From Ottelia alismoides (lineage: Eukaryota; Streptophyta; Magnoliopsida; Alismatales; Hydrocharitaceae), in NCBI GenBank assembly GCA_037367405.1, contig JAZKJV010011398.1, positions 62,001 through 126,000 of the forward strand: a stretch of 64,000 bases of DNA. Direction: 5' to 3'. The translations under genes were made by a program, and so were the position numbers. The notes under the pieces were generated by a model. That model ran no database searches. It was not told the DNA's origin and saw nothing but the letters and a program-made list of their open reading frames with translations. Below, one piece after another: positions 34,590 through 46,615 of the stretch; position 1 is the stretch's first letter; each line of letters begins with the position of its first letter.

Positions 34590-36715
34590 GCACATTCGCA
34601 TCATGCCCCTTGCTGTGGACCTCTAGGGAGGAGGCATGCCCGCATGCGTATTTTCGTTTTGAGCGGACATTGATGCTGGAGGACGGCTTTCAGGAGTCCC
34701 TGGTGAAGTTTTGGGAGGTGTGCTCGGTTGATGGCTCGACGACCCGTAGACTGGTAAACAAATTGGCTTCACTTAGGAGGCACTTTATGGAGTTTAATCG
34801 TGCTGATGGGGAGAGAATGCCAGACAGGAGGTTGAGGGAACCAGAGGAGGTGTGCATACTTGTCAAGGTTGAGGATGAGAGGCGGTTGACGGTAGAAGAA
34901 GTGGCAGTCAGGGACTTTCACCTACATGAGATATTGCTTAAAGACACAAAGGAGGTGGGCAAATACAAAAATTTTCCACTCCATTGCCAGTGGGAGGAGG
35001 CGTAGGAATTCCATACATTCGATCTCCCTCGGGAGATGGTTGTGGAGTGGGACATGGATGTAGGGATCGCATTGAGATCACACTTTCAGGAGTTTGGCAG
35101 AAGGCAGATTCGGTAGAGTTGGAGATGGCAGGGGCGAGGAGTGTCGCGCATCTCTGACATGGAGGCAAGTGCATTGGTAAGGGGATTCACGGAGGCGGAG
35201 GCCGAGCAGGCGCTTTTCAAGCTCAATGTAGATGAGGCATCGGGCTCGGATGGCTTCCCAGTGTTTTTCTAATAGGGAGTTCTGGGATACAGTTAAAGGG
35301 GATGTGATGGAGGTCTTAGAGGAGTTTCGGCAGGGAAACATGGGATTTGAGAGGCTGAACAAGGTGCTCCTCTTTTTGCTACCTAAGAGGGACACGCTGA
35401 TTAGAGTGGAAGATTACAGACCAATCGCGCTGTCGAATGCTATTTATCTCTTGGTATCTAAGATCCTTGCTAACCGATTGAGGGAGGTTATGCATCAGAT
35501 AATTTTGCCGTGCAGATGATGTTCGTGCCTGGGAGAGCTATGGCTGGCGGGTTGGTGTTGACCTTGGAAATGGTGTCAGATTGGAAAAGAAGCAAGACTA
35601 AAGGTGTTCTTTGGAAGGTTGATTTCTCTAAAGCATATTGACTCTATCGATCAGAGATTCCTGTGGGCTTCGCTATAGAGAAGGGGCTTCCCAGAGACGA
35701 GGATTGCATGGATGAAGCGGTGTGTGGCAACTGCATCTCATGCTGTGCTCCTGAACGGTAGACTGGAGGGGGATTTCTTCCAGCCGCAAAGGAGAATTAG
35801 GCAAGGGTGTTCGTTGGCTTTGCTTCTTTTTGTGATCGTAGCTGATGCTTTAGCTGCGATGATGAGGTTTAAAGTTGATGGAGACTGGTGTTCTGGATAT
35901 AGGAGGGACGTCATTTCCATCATGATTCTACTGTATGCTGACGACATGATGCTTCTCTTGGACTCCGAGGAGGAGAATATTCGCATGGTGTCACTTATCA
36001 TGGATATTTTTGGGGACATTTTCAGGCTGCGAATTAATAAGGAGAAGTCGGCTGTGGTCCCTTTCGGCTTGTCGGAGGATGAATTGCGGAGCACGGTTGG
36101 GATGTTGGGATGTCCCACCGCGGCTTGTCGATTCTTTACTTGGGCTTTCTACTGGTGGCAGGGAAGACGAGGTCCATTGATTGGGGGGTGCTTCTGGAGA
36201 GGATGGAGGAAAGGTTGGTTGGGTGGAAGGCGATAATACTCTCCAAGGGAGGGAAGTTGGTTCTTTTGAAACATGTTTCTCGGCATTCCCGATTTTCTTT
36301 TGCTCCACAAGAATGTTGCCCGTTGGGGTGTATGCAAGGATATTTTTCTGGTCGGACGACAGACAGGGTAAGAAGGGTATCAACCTCGTGGAGTGGGGCA
36401 CAATGACGTCAACCAAGAAGAAGGGCGGTTTAGGGGTGATGCGGCTGGAGGAGATGAATAAGGCTTTCTTGGCAAAGTGGGTGGTGCGAATTTGGGGGAG
36501 TTCCTAGGACCTTGTGTGCTGTTTGCTCAGGAAGATCTATGGTGTTACCATAACTTTGGAGGCCAACCCAAGTCGTCTCCCATCATCTCTATGGAAAGGG
36601 ATTGCGGCGATGATCTCGAAGATCGCTGTGAAGATGAGACCGGTGCTGGGGGATGGCTCATCTTTTCATTTTTGGAGAGATGACTGGACATGGGAGGGGC
36701 CTTTGGGAGTAGGGC
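34590..36715 (+). pseudogene. Decayed LINE ORF2 (end of endonuclease through RT)
   Basis: Starts in the last endonuclease motif (xHAPLLWTSREE, about 34595) and runs FRFERTLMLEDGF, the linker, then reverse transcriptase: ASGSDGFPVFF near 35245, LFLLPKRD and EDYRPIALSN near 35380-35430, GRLEGDFFQPQRRIRQGCSLA near 35770, the active site YADDMMLL near 35935, RINKEKSAVVPFG near 36035, and the FHFWRDDW string near 36665. The zf-RVT region and 3' tail are absent. There are multiple stops and at least five frame changes. It is the same broad family as the LINE at 7726-9150 but clearly diverged from it. Confidence 0.8.
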
Positions 36716-36734
36716 CGTCTATTGAGTTAAGGCT

Positions 36735-36815
36735 CGATGAGCCAGGCTCGGGCTCGGCTCGATAAGGGCTCGTGAGCCTGGCTCGATAAGGGCTTGTAAG
36801 CCTGGCTCATTAAAC
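36735..36815. repeat. GGCTCG-rich short tandem repeat
   Basis: CTCGATAAGGGCTCGTGAGC-type units repeat at about 25 bp. This kind of sequence is common at ends of hAT-like elements, but no TIR or TSD is visible. Confidence 0.45.
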
Positions 36816-37625
36816 AAAGGCATGTATGCTCTCAACCTTGGCAGCCAATTCCATTCGAACATGCATCACCGACCCTTTAGACAACTCGTCGCTTAGGATT
36901 GTGATCACCTTGTTGTATTCGTCAAACAACCCCATCACTGACTTGAGATCATGTGACCATAGAGGTGCGCCTTCAACTGAATGACCTTGAAGAAGATGGC
37001 GTGTGGATACCCATCTCTGAGGGTGCGGCGTCTCCACTTCAACAGTGCTTTCGTAGACTCCGATTTCAGTTCCTTCATTAGGGTATAGACCTCATCATAA
37101 AAGAGGCTCGAAGGCAAACCAAGGCATTTTCCAGCAACAACACTGATAAGGATGAGCCATCATAAAAGAAGGATCCTCTCTAATGCCAATGTCCGCCGTC
37201 ACCGTTTGGAGGCAGTCTACTAGATTAGGACAACCACTGATAAGGATTCTCGACAACGTGACCTGTGAACTAACCAAGCTTTTACCTCACTTTTCCAAGC
37301 GCAGACTATCTCCCCTGTTACCACCCCGCACCTCCGATGAACCAGCAACCCATGGGCACCACCTACAACGATGGCTGATTCCACCGCATATGAAACAGGT
37401 AATTGCATTGCGATAAGAAATCGTATAGCGGCCATCCTCTCCACATTTGAAACTGACACCCTTCGATCGCTGATGAGGTGGCTGAATGACTCGACCATTT
37501 GCTCGAACCTGCCGCCAACAGAGCCTCGTAGCAGCAGGCTTGACCTTCACCACCATCCTTGCCAGTGAAGAAACCATCCTCCAGCCATCGCCGATGTCTA
37601 TCGCCCTCGCTCTCAAACCGACAGG
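36816..37625 (-). pseudogene. Degenerate ORF1/Gag-like fragment with a zinc knuckle
   Basis: Several minus-strand frames share this block. The most informative (37287-37616) contains CFICGGISHRCRWC, a Cys-Cys-His-Cys-like knuckle, after a basic region, resembling LINE ORF1. Another frame (36935-37117) reads YDEVYTLMKELKSESTKALL followed by KWRRRTLRDGYPHA. I cannot tell whether it belongs to the neighbouring LINE (34590-36715) in inverted position or to another element. Confidence 0.35.
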
Positions 37626-37858
37626 GAGATGTTAGGTCCAATGATAATCCTTGTTAACGATATGTCCTTTTTCATTTTCCTCAATCTTATTATGGTTTAT
37701 TAGCAGCCAATTCCATCCCATTAACTATAATGCGTCATAATGGCTTTGATTTTCAACAAGTCAAGTTGATTATTCACATGGGTCACCTTACTGTGCTTAA
37801 ATTCGTAGAAACCTCACCTTAAAGACACTTGATTTTCACTAGTTTAAGTCTAATATGG

Positions 37859-37972
37859 TGCTATTAGTTTTTATACGAGTCATTCTTCAGGTCAGTGGAA
37901 TTAAGTCTTCTTTGTGCTATTAGTTTTTATACGAGTCATTCTTCAGGTCAGTGGAATTAAGTCTTCTTTGAG
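37859..37972. repeat. 56-bp perfect tandem duplication
   Basis: CTATTAGTTTTTATACGAGT... starts at 37861 and again at 37917 with no internal difference except in the last two bases. Confidence 0.9.
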
Positions 37973-38229
37973 GTAATTGGACCTGGATCTTTGGGTCCAA
38001 TTATATCGGCAATATTTTCTGCAAAATATGGTAGAAAAGTATATTGGATCACGAAACGAAGCACGAAATTACGAGATCACTAAGGGGAGTCATAGTACAC
38101 ATTCATATGCAAAATATGTTCCAATGCTTCGATGGTCCTCTAGTGGAAGTCCGACGGGCCTTGGCATGGTGCTTTGGTGAATATTTTATTGGATTTATGA
38201 TGAACTATATGAATTTTTTGGATTTAATG

Positions 38230-38650
38230 CATATCTATAGAAATTGCTCCAAATTTCCGAACTCCATAACTTTTACTTCCGTAGTCTCCCGATCCAGTGC
38301 AGAGGCAAAATACAAGGCAATGGCTCAGGTTACATGTGAAATTACTTGGCTAATGACTTTTCTGCAATAACTCAGCATTGATATCACCACTCCTGATCCT
38401 TTATACTGTGATAACAAATCTGCTACTTACATTGCCACTAATCCGGTATTCCACGAGAGAACCAAGCACATCGAGATTGACTGCCATTTCATTCGTGATG
38501 TTGTACGGTGAGGCAAGATTGCAACACCACACATCTCGACAGATCTTCAGCTTGCAGACATATTTACAAAGGCATTGTCAAAGAAGTGCCTTCCCTGGAT
38601 TGCTTCCAAGTTGGGCATGATTGATGGATATGCTCCAACTGGAGGGAGGG
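38230..38650 (+). pseudogene. Copia RNase H fragment (second lineage)
   Basis: Reads [51 protein letters not shown], then ADIFTKAL and a final MIDGYAPT-like end. Two stops interrupt it. Motif details (AEAKYKAMA, CDNKSA) differ from the other copia RNase H copies here. A GGAGGGAGGG polypurine tract (38641-38650) leads directly into an LTR. Only the 3' part of this element survives. Confidence 0.8.
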
Positions 38651-38821
38651 TGTTAGAGATTACAGTAGATTGTGTTACAGATTGCAGTAGATTGTGTTTA
38701 ATATTCCACTTTAACCCCACTGAGGGTATTTATGTACTTCTCTCTTATGAGCTCTCTAGGGTTTAGTCCTATACAAGGACCCCTAGACCTCTTGAATAAT
38801 CATCTCAAAGAATTCCCTTCA
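38651..38821 (+). repeat. 3' LTR of the second-lineage copia element
   Basis: 171 bp, TGTTAGAG...CCCTTCA. Contains a 20-bp tandem repeat (ATTGCAGTAGATTGTGTTA type) near its start. TATACAA (38770-38776) lies in the loop of an 11-bp stem: TCTAGGG+GTCC (38755-38761, 38766-38769) with GGAC+CCCTAGA (38777-38787). Confidence 0.75.
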
Positions 38822-38862
38822 TAATAGGGATGCAAGCGACCGGATACGGATTCAAATATAGG

Positions 38863-39017
38863 TGTAGAAGTTTATTTTATGTTTTTGTATCTTTTATCTA
38901 TTTTTCCTTTTGTTTGTCTGCCGTATGTAATTTACCCATAGGCCTCTCCCTATATAAGAAAGTCTAGGGCTCAAGGAATAAACATCTTCTTCTCTTTTCC
39001 CAATATGGTACCAGAGC
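38863..39017 (+). repeat. Copia 5' LTR plus primer site, otherwise truncated
   Basis: LTR 38863-39005 (143 bp, TGTAGAAG...CCCAATA) and primer site TGGTACCAGAGC (39006-39017). It is the same LTR family as the minus-strand LTR at 46616-46758. The short segment before it (38826-38862, TAGGGATGCAAGCGACCGG) looks like an Ac/Ds-type hAT end. What follows is not a normal gag but scrambled, mostly antisense copia sequence. Confidence 0.75.
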
Positions 39018-39090
39018 TTGTCAATCCCTGGAGATAATTGGTGAACAAATGAGGAGTAAGGGAGAACAACTCCTTGCCAAGAAAGACAAG

Positions 39091-40107
39091 GGAGAAAGGT
39101 ATCTTCTCCCCTAACACAGACGAGGGCATGCGATTAATGAGGTAACAAGCAGTGATGAATCTGTTCTGAAACAGTCAAGATATCAAGCTGCTCTCTGAAA
39201 CAGTCAAGATAATGGAGAAAGGTATCTTCTCCCCTAAGAAGCAGTCAAGCTGCTCTCTGAAACAAGAGGAGTACTAGCTGGAGGCATGATACCACGCAGT
39301 CGAGACACAAGGTTTTCATATTGTGGACCCGACGCGGGTGTAGCACCATGATGCTGAATCTGTTCTGTTGCACGGGCAGATGCTGGGAAACCATGCTTGG
39401 AATAGCATGTATCTTCTGTATGACCAATCCAATGACAATAAGTGCACTACGATCCACGACCACAGCCAACCCTACCACGTGGTCCGCGTCCACAAAAATG
39501 AGATGGGTTGCCTCTTCCGCGAGAGGCCGTCATAATAGAAGAATTTGGCACAGTAGTAGGGCTTGAGATGTTGATTCGGCTCAATCTCCGAATCGCCTCC
39601 TCCATGGGAGGAATGGCAGCATCTGCCAGAATCTGAGAAGAGACATGCTCATATTGTGAGTCAAGAGAGGCTAGAAAGACTCCCACCATCGTAGCATTCC
39701 GATATGTCTTCAACTGCTCTGGAGTAGCTGTGAGAGGCGTGGAACTATAAAGTCTCTCAAACATTCCCCGCAATGCAGTGTAGTGAGCATGCATGGGTCG
39801 ACCATTTTGCTTTATCGTGAAAATGTCATGCTGGAGTTGTAGGATTTAAGTCTCATTCTTGGCTTGGGAATACGTAGCAACAAGGATAACCCACATAGCT
39901 TTGGCAGTATGTTGGTGCAGAACATCGTTAACAATGTCTGGAATCAAAGTACCAGGCAACCAGACTTGAGCATATGCATCATCAGCCTCCCATGAGGCAT
40001 ACAATCCTTTCTTCTCCGTTGGCTCGTCTTCTGTAAGAATATGTTTCTTACCCATCAATTTCATTAGGCTCACGAACTACATCGTTAGCAATGTCTGGAA
40101 TCAGTGC
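39091..40107 (-). pseudogene. Scrambled copia gag and integrase pieces, antisense
   Basis: Minus-strand gag is recognisable at 39846-40073 (KKHILTEDEPTE, YASWEADDAYAQVW, GTLIPDIVNDVLHQ) and 39447-39794 (ALRGMFERLYSSTPL, RNATMVGVFLASLD, SRGRGNPSH), with knuckle remains (HTEDTCYSKHGFP-like) near 39380-39440. A short integrase piece (ACYLINRMPSSVLGEK) lies at 39094-39151, out of order, and a second tiny gag piece repeats LIPDIANDV at 40081-40107. Between 39160 and 39260 the strings GAAACAGTCAAG and GAAAGGTATCTTCTCCCCTAA each occur more than once. The order of pieces cannot come from simple decay of one element. Confidence 0.65.
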
Positions 40108-40246
40108 AAATGTCAAGTTTTTTGAGTCAGTCATGTTTTTCTCTCCTACAGGCGACAGATTGGCGCCATCAAACCTAACTGATGAGATCTATATTCCTCC
40201 TCCACCCTTGTATGCACCACAACAAGCTCCTACACCTCCACTGTGA
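40108..40246 (+). pseudogene. Copia integrase C-terminal piece, sense
   Basis: Reads SANVKFFESVMFFSPTGDRLAPSN then a proline-rich tail, the region after the integrase core. It is joined head-to-head with antisense gag at about 40107. Confidence 0.65.
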
Positions 40247-40485
40247 CGCCCGCTCCTGCGGATCTGGGATACCCGTTTATATAACATTCGTAGTATCATG
40301 TTCGCTAGAGATTGCATTAGGTTTCTGAAAATTAGGGAAAATTTTTCGCATATAGGTTTCGAATGACATTCACATTTAACTAATAAGCCACCGAACTACA
40401 ATATGTCACCAAGTATATTGCATAATTTCCATAGCATTTAACATGTAACAAAAGAAACTGCATAATGTACATGTATCCCGATTTT

Positions 40486-40689
40486 AGCAGAAGAAAAAGA
40501 AAATCATCTATACAATATCCTGAACAAAAACTATAACATGCATACCTGACAATAAAACTGCGGAAGGTGAGGTTCAACTCTCCCAATAGCAGAAGAAAAA
40601 GAAAATCATTTATACAATATCATGAACAAAAACTATAACATGCATACCTGATAATAAAACTGCGGAAGCTGAGATTCAACTCTCTCAAT
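40486..40689. repeat. 102-bp tandem duplication
   Basis: AGCAGAAGAAAAAGAAAATC starts at 40486 and 40588; the two units differ at a handful of positions. Confidence 0.9.
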
Positions 40690-40904
40690 ACCAATATGCA
40701 TGTGTTTTGCCTGCAATCCATGCAATAGGGAGAAAAGAACATCAACGAAATGTTGAGCACATCTAATTAATTAACTATAAAAGAAAATTTAGTGGCTCCA
40801 AAAGAAAGCAAGTAAATAGGGCTTGTTAATTAAATTTAGAGCTATTTGATTTGAAATAGGTTTTCAAGTTATTTGGTATGAAAATCCCCAGACTACTCAC
40901 CCTA

Positions 40905-41334
40905 CCTTAATTACCCCTTATTAATAATTATAATTTATGTTTGATGAGTCTTTGGGAATGTGAATGACGAGTCTCTATTATGATCATTGTCTTTATTGAA
41001 TGCTTATGCTGAGTCTAGTGTTTTGATTCTTTTCTTGTTGAATTTCTCAAGCTTAGTGGATAGTTTGTGGTCTTGGTCTGGGTAAGACCTCACACTATGA
41101 CTCTAAGGCAGTAAGGAAGCCTTAATTACCCCTATTTATTAATTATAATTTATGTTTGATGGGTCTTTGGAAATGTGAATGATGAGTCTCTAATATGATC
41201 ATTGTCTTTATTAAATGCTTATGACAAGTCTAGTGTTTTGATTCTTTTCTTGTTGAATTTCTCAAGCTTAGTGGATAGTCTGTGGTCTTGGTCTGGGTAA
41301 GACCTCACACTATGACTCTAAGGCAGTAAGGAAG
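40905..41334. repeat. 215-bp tandem duplication
   Basis: CCTTAATTACCCC starts at 40905 and 41120; the units end at AAGGAAGCC and are nearly identical in their second half. Confidence 0.9.
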
Positions 41335-42280
41335 CCTTAGGGTTGGGATGCCTCCGTATGCATGCGGTGGAGTAAAAATGCATCCTAACTAAGTTTCCAA
41401 CAAGTCCACTAGTTATATCTAACAATTGCGGTAGTATCTCATAGTTTGATAAGGATGATTTTCATAATACGATCTTTTCTCTTCGTCAGGAACTACTGGC
41501 GGAATAATAACTAGCTCAACGGAAACCAAGCTCAACTACAATCAACTCAACTCTAATCAAGCTCCTATGTAACCAACTCCGTTGTAGCCAATTTAACTGT
41601 AATCCATCTCAACTTTAGTCAGACTCATTTATGACTCATTCCAAACTCAATTGTAACTTGTCCAAATTCAATTGTAACTGATTCACATGTAGCCATTGCC
41701 AAGTCTATTGGTGGAACGGTAACCAAAACTCAAGCGGTGAGGTAGTCTCTTAAGAGACTCTTCCGTCTCGCCCTCTAAAAGGAAGTGCGGTCCAGTAGAG
41801 AGATAGATCTACTCCAAAACTACGCCACTGAGACGAGTGAGAGAAACTCTCTGGAAAAGTCACTCTAAAAGAAAAATCGGCTCGACCGATACAGACAAAC
41901 GAGCTCGAAAAACTAAAACCGAGGGCCCTCCAGCCTAGGTACCTTAAAGAACAAGGGTCAGCGGATCTGGTCTTTAAAAGTTAACCTGTGGATCCCAGAG
42001 AGGCGTAGAAACTACGAGCGCTCGCGAAAATCCGAGAAAAGACTGGGATCTGAGACCCGCGCACTAAGCGGCTGCTGCCTTAATTGGGCTTCCTAATCTC
42101 CTGCCCAGCTGAGGGTCACCCTATCCTCGCACAGTCAGGCGTAAAGGTTACCATGACTGGCATTCATAATTATCAGTCATTGCTGAATCACCACCACTGA
42201 CTTGATTACTCAATCTTTCTCAATCTCTGTTGTGGTTGACTGTACAGATCTATGTCTTTTGTCAATAATTCAGTCAATAG

Positions 42281-43700
42281 TGATTTATAGTCAGTAGAAT
42301 ATGATTGAAGAATTAATTTATGAAGATGATCGGTTTTTTGGTCATAGTTTATAATTTCTAGATTTTTGAGATGATTAGATATTCATTAGAGGTAATATTT
42401 ACAGGGTTGTTTTATAAGTATATGGACAAAACTGTAACTCATTATAGTTGAATTCTATATCTCAGTCCAACGGATTATCTAAATGCCATGCTCAAGATCT
42501 TCACGTAGATTAGTTTACATATTTGCATTTGATCAATACTGTATTATCAATTAGATACGTTGTCTCTGCAAGAGGAAATTGAGTGATATATTAAAAGTGG
42601 ACATTAATCTTCTTCGGCACTCACATCAAATTTTACGGCATTTGTATCATTTGTACTGGTTCTTAGAATAAATTTTCATCCAAGTGAACCTACATAGCTA
42701 CACATGTTCACATACTTTTGTATGTTGCTTTTACTCTCTTTGTGGATTGTTGTTATTGCTTTATTACTGCTCCAAAAGGAAGCCATTATGAAGGCTAAAA
42801 TCAATTCTCAGAAGATCATCATATTTGCTCCTATATAAGTAAGATATTAAATGCGGTCAATGTTTGTATACGAGAAATTAACCGGTGGCATCAAGGAGAT
42901 TGCCTATGATGATTAAGCCTTCTTATTCGAGCAGTGTCTCATAGGTAGATAGAAGTCGATCAATATAAGGCCATTCGTAGTCTTTTATAATGATTTATAG
43001 TCAGTAGAATATGATTAAAGAATTAATTTATGAAGATGATCGGTTTTTGTGGTCATAGTTTATCATTTCTAGATTTTTGAGATGATTAGATATTCATTAG
43101 AGGTAATATTTACATGGTTGTTTTATAAGTATATGAACAAAACTGTAACTCATTATAGTTGAATTCTACATCTCAGTTCAACAGATTATCTAAATGCCAT
43201 GCTCAAGATCTTCACGTAGATTAGTTTACATATTTGCATTTGATCAATACTGGATTATCAATTGGATACGTTGTCTCTGCAAGAGGAAATTGAGTGATAT
43301 ATTAAAAGTGGACATTAATCTTCTCCGGCACTCACATCAAATTTTACGGTATTTGTATCATTTGTACTGGTTCTTAGAATAAATTTTCATCCAAGTGAAC
43401 CTACATAGCTACACATGTTCACGTACTTTTGTATGTTGCTTTTACTCTCTTTGTGGATTGTTGTTATTGCTTTATTACTGCTCCAAAAGGAAGCCATTAT
43501 GAAGGCTAGAATCAATTCTCAGTAGATCATTATATTTGCTCCTATATAAGTAAGATACTAAATTCGGTCAATGTTTGTATACGGGAAATTAACCGGTGGC
43601 ATCAAGGAGATTGCCTATGATGATTAAGCTTTCTTATTCGAGCAGTGTCTCATAGTGTAGATAGAAGTCGATCAATATAAGGCCATTCATAGTCTTTTAT
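42281..43700. repeat. 710-bp tandem duplication
   Basis: TGATTTATAGTCAGTAGAAT starts at 42281 and again at 42991; both units end near AGTCTTTTAT. Only scattered substitutions and small indels separate them. There is no coding content. Confidence 0.9.
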
Positions 43701-44639
43701 GAAAAAATGCGGCGGCAGGGTCATATATTGCGATGCTTATAATGTTCATCTGTAAAGCAATAGTTTCACTAATTGAACAATCCTCAACAGATTTTGATTT
43801 CGACGATTGTAGCCAATGGACATATGCATCTAATTTCGAATATCTATCCAAAAATCTATTCAGAAGGTATCACTCCCCCAACTTAGTTTACACAAAGTTA
43901 CAATGGTGTAGATAAAAGTGACTACGATTTCTACAGGTGGTGGGAATGTGAACTTTCAGTAGTGCAGAATAATCATAATTCATGAATAATAACAATGATT
44001 AATAAGCGCATTCCATTTTGCAACAAAGACAGGAAAAGTTGCTTTGTCATTTAACCTGTTTAATTTTCCCATACCGTTTCTGATTAATTAGTCATGATTT
44101 TATGGTTTACCAAGAATTCATTTACTTCTTGCTCACTTGGTTATGTCGCTACAATAGGTTGCTCTACACTGTTTAAGTAAAATAGCTTCTTGATGTTGCC
44201 CATACTCTTCTTATTCATCTAGCTCATGATACTCCCTTGAAGATGCCGCATCCACTTCATGTCAAAGTATTTACATTAAACAGACAAAATCCATACTTTT
44301 CCCTATTCCTCTTGACGTGTGGGTTCATGAACAATCCAAATCTAGCCCTTCATCAAACACTGCTCAAGATGCTTCTTTACCTCAGTTGGTTTCCCTATGT
44401 GAAGGGCTGAGATCATGCGTTCACCATTCTATCTCTAATTATTACGAGTAATGACTTATCTGATCCCAAATGCAATCCATTGATGTACTATTAACTGTAT
44501 TGATTATAAGAGATTATATTGATATATTACAAAACTCTAATTGAAGTCAGGTCATGAATGATAAGAAGAATGCTCCTCTAATCTCATGCCATTTTTTTGA
44601 ATGTCACTCTTGTTTCCTGTCGATGGTTATTTCCTATAG

Positions 44640-44860
44640 AGCATACACTTGATGGTAAGGTTGATTGGCTTAAAGAGGGGCTTTCAGTAAAATAATTCTC
44701 TTATACGTATGGAGTTGATTACATCAAAGCCTTTTCTCTAGTAACCAATATGGAGTCCAGGTGCACCAAAAGTTGGCTTATTTGTGAGTTTGATATGACC
44801 AATACTTTCTTATAAGATAATATCAATTAGGAGGTTTTTATATCCCAACCCTAGATACCT
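44640..44860 (+). pseudogene. Very old copia RT fragment
   Basis: One frame keeps the outline of the RT start: DGKVDWLKEGL, then YTYGVDYIKAFSLV (consensus QTYGVDYxETFSPV), then CEFDMTNTFL (consensus QLDVKNAFL). There are stops in it. It is far more diverged than the other copia copies. Confidence 0.5.
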
Positions 44861-45149
44861 AGGAGACTTTTGTAATAAAAATTTTATAGGCTAAGTCATG
44901 TATGGAAGGCAGCAAGAGGAGGAAGAAAGATTGTACCTTTGATCCTCTAAGTTTGGAGGGTATTTGTGGCTTTATCTAATATATAACAATAGCTAAAATA
45001 CCTGATGGACAACAACATAAAAAGGGAAAAAATTGAATTAGAAACTTCAACATTGATTTTAATCAGAGCAAAGAGGAGAGGGATTTGTACCTTCAGATAT
45101 CTCCAATTTGGAGATCCAAATTTGCATGCAACAACTTCTTCTTGATAGG

Positions 45150-45735
45150 AGCTTCAGTTTATTCAGATCCGGATGTTACATCCACTACCATCCCCACCAC
45201 TGCCACCACCTCCACAATCGCTGTCACCACCTCCACCACCTTCTATGTCTTTGGTTCCTCCTCTACCACTCCATTACAGTCGACAGCAAGCCCCTGCTCA
45301 TGATCATGGTCAATCATCAAGCATGTCCCATGTTTGTTCTGATAACATTAATTCTAATGATGGGTCTCGTGGTATCTCTCAGCGGGGGCAAGTAGGGGAT
45401 AACACAGATAGTGGCACAACCGATGCAGAACTTGATTTGCCTATTGCGCTGAGGAAGCAGAAGAGGTCATGTACGTCATATCCGATTGCCTCTCATGTTA
45501 CCTTTGATCGTCTGACAGGAGATTTCAGGAGGTTTGTAGTTGCTTTATCCGTTGTGAACATTCCACGGACTCACCAGGAGGCATTAGTTGATAGTAGATG
45601 ACGTCTGGCTATGGAGGAGGAGATGGTTGCCCTTTAGTCGAGAGGTACTTGGAGTCTTATTCCAGCTCCTACTGGGGCATCTATTGTGAGTTGCAAGTGG
45701 TTTTTTACAGTAAAGCAAAATGCAATTGCCTAGTT
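45150..45735 (+). pseudogene. Copia integrase-RT linker and RT start
   Basis: After a proline/histidine-rich linker it reads LPIALRKQKRSCTSYPIASH, then DRLTGDFRRFVVALS, IPRTHQEAL, AMEEEMVAL and ASIVSCKWFFTVK. Two stops (TGA 45600-45602 and a TAG about 45636) interrupt it. It breaks off near 45735, before the catalytic part of RT. Confidence 0.75.
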
Positions 45736-45758
45736 GTTCGGTTATCGATACACTTGAG

Positions 45759-46614
45759 TAGGGCTGAAAATGAATATGAATATTTTCATATCCGATCCGT
45801 TGTCATATTAGCTTTATATATATGGGAAAAGGGAAGCTACACCCGGGGGTGCAACCAACTAGCTACACCCGATCATTTTTCTTATTGATTTTTATTTTTT
45901 TGAAGGAAACTTATGTGGATTTACTTAGTTTATTGAGTAGAATACGTATTTCAAATTTCATGCAAAACAAACATTCCTAACATGCTCATCTAGATAGGGT
46001 CAATTTCAATAATTCTGATACCATTAAAATGTGACGGTCTTGATGGAGATGATAGAAGTGTCGAATTTAATTGAAATTGGCATAATATCATGGTGATATA
46101 TGGTGATTTAAAATCCCCCTAGGTTTCATTTCAAAAACACAAAAAACGAATGAAAAAATGGCCGTGTGCGGCTACTTAGCTACACCCCCTGGTGCAGTTT
46201 CCCCAATCCTTATACACACACACATTCGTATTCATTTTCAAGTACGGGTATGGATATCACTTTCACATTCGCTAATATTCGTATTCATATATCCATTTTA
46301 GTACATAAATATAGTCATAAGTTTATTTATAACTATGTAATAATATTTTATGATTGCATTCACCATTTATAACTATGTAATAATATTTTATGTTGAAATA
46401 ATTATCATAAAACGAATATATTTGGCGTATCTATTTTATGTCTAAACCATCTTAAACATGTATATTTTTAGTTAATCTATAAATATTTCTATAATTTTCG
46501 TATCTGATTCGTATTCATTTTTTAGGATATGGTAACACATTTTTCATATCTGTCAATATTCGTCTCCGCATTCGCATTTGTATTTTAAAATGGATAAGGA
46601 TATGACTATACCTA
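45759..46614. mobile_element. Degenerate Ac/Ds-like hAT element (tentative)
   Basis: The left end TAGGGCTGAAAATG and right end (reverse complement) TAGGTATAGTCATATCC loosely fit Ac-type ends. Both sides are full of ATATGAATATT/CGTATTCATTTT subterminal motifs. No clear 8-bp TSD and no transposase. Confidence 0.3.
45831..46204. mobile_element. MITE-like element, about 374 bp
   Basis: Left terminus GGGAAGCTACACCCGGGGG; right terminus in reverse complement GGGGAAACTGCACCAGGGGG, imperfect inverted repeats over about 25 bp. Non-coding. It splits the AT-rich hAT-like sequence on both sides. I could not fix a TSD. Confidence 0.45.
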
Positions 46615-46615
46615 T

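Larger units (their letters stand above)
25945..34640. repeat. Composite repeat B, copy 2 (interrupted by copia)
   Basis: 25945-29098 and 34104-34640 align with 9233-12400 and 12407-12950. The insertion of the copia element at 29104-34098 accounts for the gap. Unlike copy 1, the LINE endonuclease at the right end continues into a longer LINE fragment (34590-36715). Confidence 0.75.
40247..44639. other. Non-coding region with three tandem duplications
   Basis: No gene seen. TGTGACGCCCGCTCC at about 40245 resembles the start of some gypsy LTRs (a similar TGACGCCCCGCTCC occurs at 49624), but no matching end was found. 41500-41710 is a degenerate AACTCAA/TTGTAACC-rich repeat; 41750-42120 is GC-richer. 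Tandem duplications are listed separately. Confidence 0.4.
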
